11,032 bases of DNA from CAISIP01 sp037968655 (GTDB lineage Bacteria > Pseudomonadota > Gammaproteobacteria > Burkholderiales > Burkholderiaceae_C): positions 1-11,032 of the forward strand of contig JBBKVW010000343.1 of the NCBI GenBank assembly GCA_037968655.1, read 5' to 3'. Shown piece by piece: positions 6,638 to 11,032 of the stretch. The stretch's first letter is position 1. The number at the start of each line of letters is the position of its first letter. Under the pieces are notes generated by a model. That model did not search any database. It saw only the letters and a list, made by a program, of their open reading frames with translations, and was not told the origin of the DNA. Made by a program: the position numbers and the translations under genes.

Positions 6638-7771
6638 ATGAGCATCACCAATTTCTCCTTTCCCACCCCGATCCAGTTCGGCGCCGGCGCGCGCAAGAAG
6701 GTGGGCGCGCATTTGCTGGAGCAGGGCTGCAAGCGGCCCTTGATCGTGACCGACAAGGCGCTGGGCGCGCTGCCGGTGCTGGCCGAGTTTCAGAGCCACC
6801 TGCAGGGGCTCGATGTGGCGGTGTTCTCGGGTGTGTTCGGCAACCCGACCTGCAGCCAGGTGATGGATGGCGCAGCGGCGTTCAAGGCGCACCAGGCCGA
6901 TTGCGTGATCGGTTTTGGCGGCGGCGCCGCGCTGGACGTGGCCAAGATCGTAGGCGTGGCGGCCACGCACGAAGGCGACATCCTGGAGTATGTGTGGGAT
7001 CACCCCCAGGTGCGGCCGATTACCCATGCGTTGCCCTACTTCGTTGCGCTGCCCACCACTGCCGGCACCGGCTCGGAAGTGGGCCGCTCCAGTGTTGTCA
7101 GCGAGAACGACAGCCACCTCAAGCGCGTGGTATTCAGCGCCAAGATCCTGGCCAAGACCGTGTTTGCCGACCCGGAGCTGACCTTCGGATTGCCGGCGCA
7201 TGTGACCGCTGCCACCGGCATGGACGCACTGACGCACAACATCGAGAGTTATCTCTCGCCGGCCTACCACCCGCTGTGCGACGGCATTGCGCTGGAGGGC
7301 ACGCGCATCGCGGCGCGCTCCTTGCTGACGGCGGTGCGCGAGCCGACCAATCTGCAGGCGCGCGCCGACATGATGATGGCCTCGATGATGGGCGCGATCG
7401 CGTTCCAGAAAGACCTGGGCGCGGTGCATTCCTGCGCGCATGCGCTGGGCGCGGTGTGCGACCTGCACCATGGCCTGGCCAATGCGCTGATGATCGACAC
7501 CGTGCTGGAGTGGAACTACGAGTCGGTGCCGGCCAAGTTCGATGAACTGGCCCATGTCTGTGGCGTGGCCGGTGGCGGCAAGGCCTTCGTGCCCTGGCTG
7601 CGTGAACTCAAGGCCAGCATCGGCATCCAGGGGCCCTTGTCCCGGCATGGCGTCAAGGCCGAGCATCTGCCGCGCATGGTCGAAATAGCGACTGCCGATA
7701 TGTGCCATCAGACCAATCCGCGCCCGTGCGTTGCGGCCGATTTCGAGGCTTTGTTCAAGGCGGCGCTATGA
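6638..7771 (+). CDS. iron-type (group III) alcohol dehydrogenase
   Basis: NAD(P)-dependent oxidoreductase of 377 residues, predicted to interconvert a primary alcohol and its aldehyde. The four metal ligands of the FucO/DhaT family are present at nearly the same numbering as in FucO: D196 and H200 in GMDALTHNIES, H264 in AVHSCAHALG, and H278 in DLHHGLANAL, plus the conserved H268. The nucleotide-binding loop is GFGGGAALDVAK (92-103), where the usual Ser of GGGSxxD is Ala. TTAGTGSEVG follows as expected. The ATG at 6638 starts at the conserved SFPTPIQFGAG strand; a TTG at 6614 would add eight unlikely residues. There is no good ribosome site. The stop overlaps the ATG of the next gene (ATGA), a sign of coupling. 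By context it should oxidise a gamma-glutamyl amino alcohol. A PhpC/FomC-like role on 2-hydroxyethylphosphonate or phosphonoacetaldehyde is the main alternative, given phnW and PhnA nearby. Confidence 0.92.
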   Translation: MSITNFSFPTPIQFGAGARKKVGAHLLEQGCKRPLIVTDKALGALPVLAEFQSHLQGLDVAVFSGVFGNPTCSQVMDGAAAFKAHQADCVIGFGGGAALDVAKIVGVAATHEGDILEYVWDHPQVRPITHALPYFVALPTTAGTGSEVGRSSVVSENDSHLKRVVFSAKILAKTVFADPELTFGLPAHVTAATGMDALTHNIESYLSPAYHPLCDGIALEGTRIAARSLLTAVREPTNLQARADMMMASMMGAIAFQKDLGAVHSCAHALGAVCDLHHGLANALMIDTVLEWNYESVPAKFDELAHVCGVAGGGKAFVPWLRELKASIGIQGPLSRHGVKAEHLPRMVEIATADMCHQTNPRPCVAADFEALFKAAL

Positions 7772-8571
7772 TCGCACCGAGCCCGTCAACCGACCGCGTC
7801 AAGATTGGCGTCAGCGCCTGCTTCTTCTATCCCGATCCGGCCCGCGTCGCGTTCTCGCGCAAGACGCTGCAGTACGTCGAGCAGTCGGTACCGCACTGGG
7901 TCATGTCCGGTGGTGGGCTGCCGGTGATGATCCCCTCGCCCACCGGCGAGACTGCGCGTGGCGACATCAGCTTTGCCGACTACGCACAGTGGCTCGACGG
8001 CCTGGTGCTGCATGGCGGCGCCGACCTGTGGCCCGGCAGCTATGGCGAGACGCCGCTCAAGGACGCCTGGAACGGCGATCGCAACCGCGACGCCTACGAG
8101 ATCGCGCTGGTGCATGCCTTTGTCGCTGCCGGCAAGCCAGTGTTCGGCATCTGCCGGGGCCTGCAGTTGATCAATGTCGCGTTCGGCGGCAGCCTGGTGC
8201 AGGACATCGGAACCCAGCATCCCGAGGCCCTGGTGCACCGTGATGCGGATATCTATGACCTGAACTTTCACGAGGTCGAATTCGTCCCCGGCAGCCACCT
8301 GGCCTCCTTGTTGCCGGGGGAAAACCGCCACACCATCAACAGCGTGCACCACCAGGGCGTCAAGCAACTGGCCAAGGATTTCGTCGTCGAGGCGCGCTGC
8401 CCGAACGACGGCATGATCGAAGCGATACGCCATACCGGCGGGCCCTGGGTGGCCGGCGTGCAATGGCACCCGGAGTTCCACAAAGAGGAGCACGGCACGC
8501 TCAACGACGCGCCGATCCTGCAGGACTTTCTCGCCGCCGCGCGCGCCGCACGCACCACCGCTAGCGTTTGA
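7768..8571 (+). CDS. gamma-glutamyl hydrolase, PuuD-like class I glutamine amidotransferase (peptidase C26)
   Basis: Predicted to cleave the gamma-glutamyl amide of a pathway product, releasing glutamate and the free amino acid; PuuD does this to gamma-glutamyl-GABA. The 267-residue protein has the class I amidotransferase triad: nucleophile C129 in FGICRGLQLINVAFGG, and H234 and E236 in GVQWHPEF. Other PuuD-like marks are VLHGGADLWPGSYGE before the nucleophile and INSVHHQGVKQL after it. The start ATG at 7768 shares its bases with the stop of the dehydrogenase gene and leads into the VKIGVSACF strand. Next to a gamma-glutamyl ligase and two dehydrogenases, its role as the last, deglutamylating step is a strong inference. 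Confidence 0.92.
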   Translation: MIAPSPSTDRVKIGVSACFFYPDPARVAFSRKTLQYVEQSVPHWVMSGGGLPVMIPSPTGETARGDISFADYAQWLDGLVLHGGADLWPGSYGETPLKDAWNGDRNRDAYEIALVHAFVAAGKPVFGICRGLQLINVAFGGSLVQDIGTQHPEALVHRDADIYDLNFHEVEFVPGSHLASLLPGENRHTINSVHHQGVKQLAKDFVVEARCPNDGMIEAIRHTGGPWVAGVQWHPEFHKEEHGTLNDAPILQDFLAAARAARTTASV

Positions 8572-8576
8572 TCGCC

Positions 8577-9950
8577 ATGCCACAACTTGCCATCCACAAC
8601 CCCGCCACCGGCGCCTTGATCACACAGCTCGCAGCCGACGACGCGCAGTCCATTGCTGCCAAGGCGCTGGCCGCGCGTGCCGTGCAGCCGGCCTGGGCCG
8701 CGCAACCCATCGCCGAGCGCCGCGCCTGCATCGTCCATTTTCGCGCCGCCGTCGTCGCGCAACTGGACGCTTTGGCCGCGGTCATGACGTCCGAGACCGG
8801 CAAGCCGATCAGCATGTCGCGCAACGAGCTCAATGGCCTGCTTGGGCGCATCGATTTTTTCCTCGACCAGAGCGCAGCGGCCATAGCCATCCAGACTGTG
8901 TACGACCAGGACGGCATGTGCGAGCAGATCGAACACACGCCGCTGGGCGTGGTGGCCAATATCTCGGCCTGGAACTATCCCTGGTTTGTCGGCGGCAACG
9001 TGTTCATCCCGGCGCTGTTGACCGGCAACACGGTGTTGTACAAGCCCTCGGAGTTCGCCGCGCTGACCGGCCTGGAGATCGGTCGCCTGCTGCATGAAGC
9101 CGGCGTGCCACGCGAGGTCTTCGCTGTGCTGATCGGCGGCGCCGAAGTAGGCGCAGCATTGCTCGAACAGGACATCGATGGCCTGTTCTTCACCGGATCG
9201 CATGCCACCGGCGTTCGCATCGCGCAGGCGCTGGGGCCGCGCCTGGTCAAGTTGCAACTGGAGCTGGGCGGCAAGGATCCGACCTATGTCTGCGACGACG
9301 CCGACCCGAAGCTGGCTGCCGCGTCGCTGGCCGATGGCGCGATGTACAACAGCGGCCAGAGCTGCTGCTCGGTCGAGCGCATCTACGTGCATGAAAAGAT
9401 CCACGATGCCTTCGTGTCTGCCTTCATGGAGACGGTGCGCGGGTTTGCCGTTGGAGACCCGACACGCAACGACAGCTACATCGGCGCCATCACCCGCGCG
9501 CCCCAGCTCGACGTGTTCGACGCCCAGGTGCGCGATGCCAAAGCCAAGGGTGCGACGCTGCTGTGCGGCGGCGAACGGCTGCCCGGTCCCGGCAACTGGT
9601 ATGCGCCCACGGTATTCACCGGCGTCGATCACACGATGGACCTGATGCGCGAGGAAACCTTCGGGCCGCTGATCGGCATCCAGAAAGTGTCCGACGACGA
9701 AGAGGCCGTGCGGCTGATGAACGACACCCGCTACGGCCTGACTGCTGGTGTCTTCACGCCCGACGAGGCCCGTGCGCGCACGCTGCTGGCCCAGGTCCGC
9801 GCCGGCAGCGTCTACTGGAACTGCTGCGACCGCGTCAGCCCGCGCCTGCCCTGGAGCGGCGTCGGCGATTCCGGTGTCGGCCTGACCTTGTCGACCTACG
9901 GCATCCAGACCTTCACCCGGCCCAAGGCATGGCATCTGCGCAAGGCATGA
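8577..9950 (+). CDS. NAD(P)-dependent aldehyde dehydrogenase
   Basis: Oxidises an aldehyde to the acid; 457 residues, a complete aldehyde dehydrogenase of the succinate-semialdehyde dehydrogenase-like branch. Visible landmarks are ISAWNYPW with the oxyanion Asn, KPSEFAALTG in the cofactor site, FTGSHATG, the general base E229 in LELGGKDP, catalytic C263 in NSGQSCCSVER, and EETFGPLIG near the end. ATG at 8577 is chosen; a TTG at 8568 that overlaps the previous stop would add three residues. It starts five bases after the hydrolase stop, so the two are cotranscribed. Expected substrate from context is a gamma-glutamylated amino aldehyde, giving for example gamma-glutamylglycine. It is also the only aldehyde dehydrogenase in the window that could turn phosphonoacetaldehyde into phosphonoacetate between PhnW and PhnA; sequence alone does not decide. 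Confidence 0.93.
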   Translation: MPQLAIHNPATGALITQLAADDAQSIAAKALAARAVQPAWAAQPIAERRACIVHFRAAVVAQLDALAAVMTSETGKPISMSRNELNGLLGRIDFFLDQSAAAIAIQTVYDQDGMCEQIEHTPLGVVANISAWNYPWFVGGNVFIPALLTGNTVLYKPSEFAALTGLEIGRLLHEAGVPREVFAVLIGGAEVGAALLEQDIDGLFFTGSHATGVRIAQALGPRLVKLQLELGGKDPTYVCDDADPKLAAASLADGAMYNSGQSCCSVERIYVHEKIHDAFVSAFMETVRGFAVGDPTRNDSYIGAITRAPQLDVFDAQVRDAKAKGATLLCGGERLPGPGNWYAPTVFTGVDHTMDLMREETFGPLIGIQKVSDDEEAVRLMNDTRYGLTAGVFTPDEARARTLLAQVRAGSVYWNCCDRVSPRLPWSGVGDSGVGLTLSTYGIQTFTRPKAWHLRKA

Positions 9951-10004
9951 CGCGTTGTCTCGGTGCCGTGACGCCACAGCGTCGTGCTGCTTGGTGGTGA
10001 TGCG

Positions 10005-10670
10005 ATGACGGACAGGCTTACGTTGTTCGATCTGGACCATACGCTGCTGCTGGGCGACAGCGATGTACTGTGGTGCGACTTCCTGATGGACCAGGGCATG
10101 CTCGATCGCGCCGCGTTTGCGCAGCGCAGTGCCGACATCGAGGCGCGCTACAAGGCCGGCACCGTCGACGCTGCCGAGTTCGCGCACTTCTATCTGTCCA
10201 CGCTCAAGGGCCGCACGCCGCAAGAGTGGGAGTCGCTGCGCCAGCAGTTCCTGCGCGAGCAGGTGATTCCGCGTATTCCGAAGGCCGCGCTCGACCTGGT
10301 GCAACATCATGGGCGGCAGGGCGATCGGGTCGTGCTGACGACCGCCACCAACCGCTTTCTGACCACGCTCACTGCCAACCATCTGGGTATCGCCAACGTG
10401 ATCGCCACCGAACCCGAACTGGTCGACGGTCGCTTCAGTGGCGGTAGTACCGGCGTACTCAACATGCGCGAGGGCAAGGTCATCCGGCTGCATGCCTGGC
10501 TCGCGCAGCAGGGCCTGCGGCTGGACCAGTTCGACAGCACCGCCTACAGCGATTCGATCAATGACCTGCCTTTGCTGGAGGCGGCCAATCATGCGGTGGT
10601 GGTGCACGCCGATGCGAAACTGTCGGCCATAGCCGCGCAGCGGGGCTGGCGCACACTGAGCCTGGCTTGA
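10005..10670 (+). CDS. HAD-superfamily subfamily IB phosphatase (SerB/CicA-like)
   Basis: Cytosolic phosphomonoesterase of 221 residues. All HAD motifs are present: motif I FDLDHTLL with nucleophile D9 and acid D11, motif II LTTATN near residues 112-113, motif III lysine K158 in GKVIR, and motif IV YSDSINDLPLL with D183 and D187. A helical C1-type cap lies between motifs I and II (about 20-90), as in the HAD-IB group that includes phosphoserine and phosphorylcholine/phosphoethanolamine phosphatases. ATG at 10005 follows GGTGGTGA at 9993-10000; a GTG at 9984 is less likely. It begins 54 bases after the aldehyde dehydrogenase, same strand. Substrate is unknown. In this operon a phosphorylated amino alcohol such as phosphoethanolamine is an attractive guess, but close relatives occur in unrelated contexts. 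Confidence 0.88.
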   Translation: MTDRLTLFDLDHTLLLGDSDVLWCDFLMDQGMLDRAAFAQRSADIEARYKAGTVDAAEFAHFYLSTLKGRTPQEWESLRQQFLREQVIPRIPKAALDLVQHHGRQGDRVVLTTATNRFLTTLTANHLGIANVIATEPELVDGRFSGGSTGVLNMREGKVIRLHAWLAQQGLRLDQFDSTAYSDSINDLPLLEAANHAVVVHADAKLSAIAAQRGWRTLSLA

Positions 10671-10696
10671 TCGGATTCTGAAGCAAAGGGCAAAAC

Positions 10697-11032
10697 ATGA
10701 CGAACGACTTTTTCAAGGACCGCCATGTGCTGGTGGTTGGCGGCAGCAGCGGCATCGGTGCCGGTATCGGCGCTGCTTTTCGCGACCAGGGCGCGGTGGT
10801 GACGGTCACCGGCGCAACGGCAGATGCAGTGGCGCAGGCCGGGGAAGCGCCCGAACTGGCGGGCGTCACGGTGATGCAGCTGGACGTGCGCAACGACGAC
10901 GCAGTGCGCCAGGCCATTGGCGCGATGGACCGGCTCGACGTGCTGGTCAACTGCGCCGGCGTCATCCGCCGTGGCGAAGAGCTTGACCCCGCGGTGTTCG
11001 CGCAGGTGCTCGACATCAACCTCACCGGCACT
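10697..11032 (+). CDS. short-chain dehydrogenase/reductase, N-terminal part (cut by window edge)
   Basis: The first 112 codons of a classical SDR run open to the edge without a stop. The cofactor loop GGSSGIG (15-21) is the family GxxxGxG, D63 in QLDVRN contacts adenine, NCAG at 85-88 matches NNAG, and N108 in DINLTGT is the conserved catalytic Asn. The Tyr-Lys pair must lie beyond the edge. No acidic residue ends the second strand (VTVTGAT), so NADP preference is possible. The ATG has AAAGGG six bases upstream and lies 26 bases after the phosphatase stop, so it is probably in the same operon. VIRRGEEL after NCAG recalls sugar-acid dehydrogenases such as KduD, but substrate cannot be assigned. 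Confidence 0.9.
   Translation, partial: MTNDFFKDRHVLVVGGSSGIGAGIGAAFRDQGAVVTVTGATADAVAQAGEAPELAGVTVMQLDVRNDDAVRQAIGAMDRLDVLVNCAGVIRRGEELDPAVFAQVLDINLTGT

Noticed and set aside
8268..10607. A 779-codon open frame on the minus strand.
   Set aside because: It lies opposite the hydrolase, aldehyde dehydrogenase and phosphatase genes, all of which have intact catalytic motifs. Its Arg/Gln/His/Ala-rich product has no recognisable domain. Long antisense frames are expected in GC-rich codon-biased DNA.
1..11032. tRNA or rRNA genes, CRISPR arrays, insertion sequences, integrase or att sites.
   Set aside because: No cloverleaf-like sequence, repeat-spacer pattern, transposase frame or terminal inverted repeats were seen on reading both strands.

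Overview
The window looks like a chromosomal stretch of a betaproteobacterium, most likely Burkholderiales (inference). Sampled lines are about 65-70% G+C with strongly GC-biased third codon positions, and start codons are mostly ATG, some preceded by GGAG-type ribosome sites and several overlapping the previous stop. It is almost fully coding: eleven genes, ten complete and one cut by the right edge. I see no rRNA, tRNA, CRISPR array or insertion sequence.

Region A (18-3238) is a 2-aminoethylphosphonate (AEP) catabolism unit. A GntR/FCD-type regulator and phosphonoacetate hydrolase (phnA) read leftward. AEP:pyruvate transaminase (phnW) reads rightward from a shared AT-rich control region (about 1952-2116) that holds an ATTGT-CA-ACAAT dyad and a candidate promoter for each direction. 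PhnW makes phosphonoacetaldehyde and PhnA cleaves phosphonoacetate. The step between them, a PhnY-type aldehyde dehydrogenase, is not adjacent. It may lie beyond the left edge, or the aldehyde dehydrogenase at 8577 may do it.

Region B (3297-4072) is a VapBC/FitAB-like toxin-antitoxin pair: a ribbon-helix-helix antitoxin, then a PIN ribonuclease starting at a GTG inside the antitoxin stop. Its G+C is somewhat lower (about 59% in sampled lines). It sits between phnW and a DMT/EamA permease (4083-4991), which starts 10 bases after the toxin.

Region C (5086 to the right edge) reads as one catabolic operon, possibly with internal promoters: a glutamine-synthetase-like gamma-glutamyl ligase, an iron-type alcohol dehydrogenase, a PuuD-like gamma-glutamyl hydrolase, an aldehyde dehydrogenase, a HAD-IB phosphatase and the start of a short-chain dehydrogenase. 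The gene set matches the logic of gamma-glutamylation pathways (Puu for putrescine, Ipu for isopropylamine, GlnA4-type for ethanolamine). An alcohol dehydrogenase in place of an amine oxidase points to an amino alcohol as substrate. The predicted sequence is: glutamylate the amine, oxidise alcohol to aldehyde to acid, then release the free amino acid and glutamate. With ethanolamine the product would be glycine.

The most interesting idea is that the locus joins AEP degradation to an amino-alcohol gamma-glutamyl pathway, perhaps with a phosphatase feeding the latter. Both substrates would be lipid head groups. That link is inference; the individual family assignments are firm.
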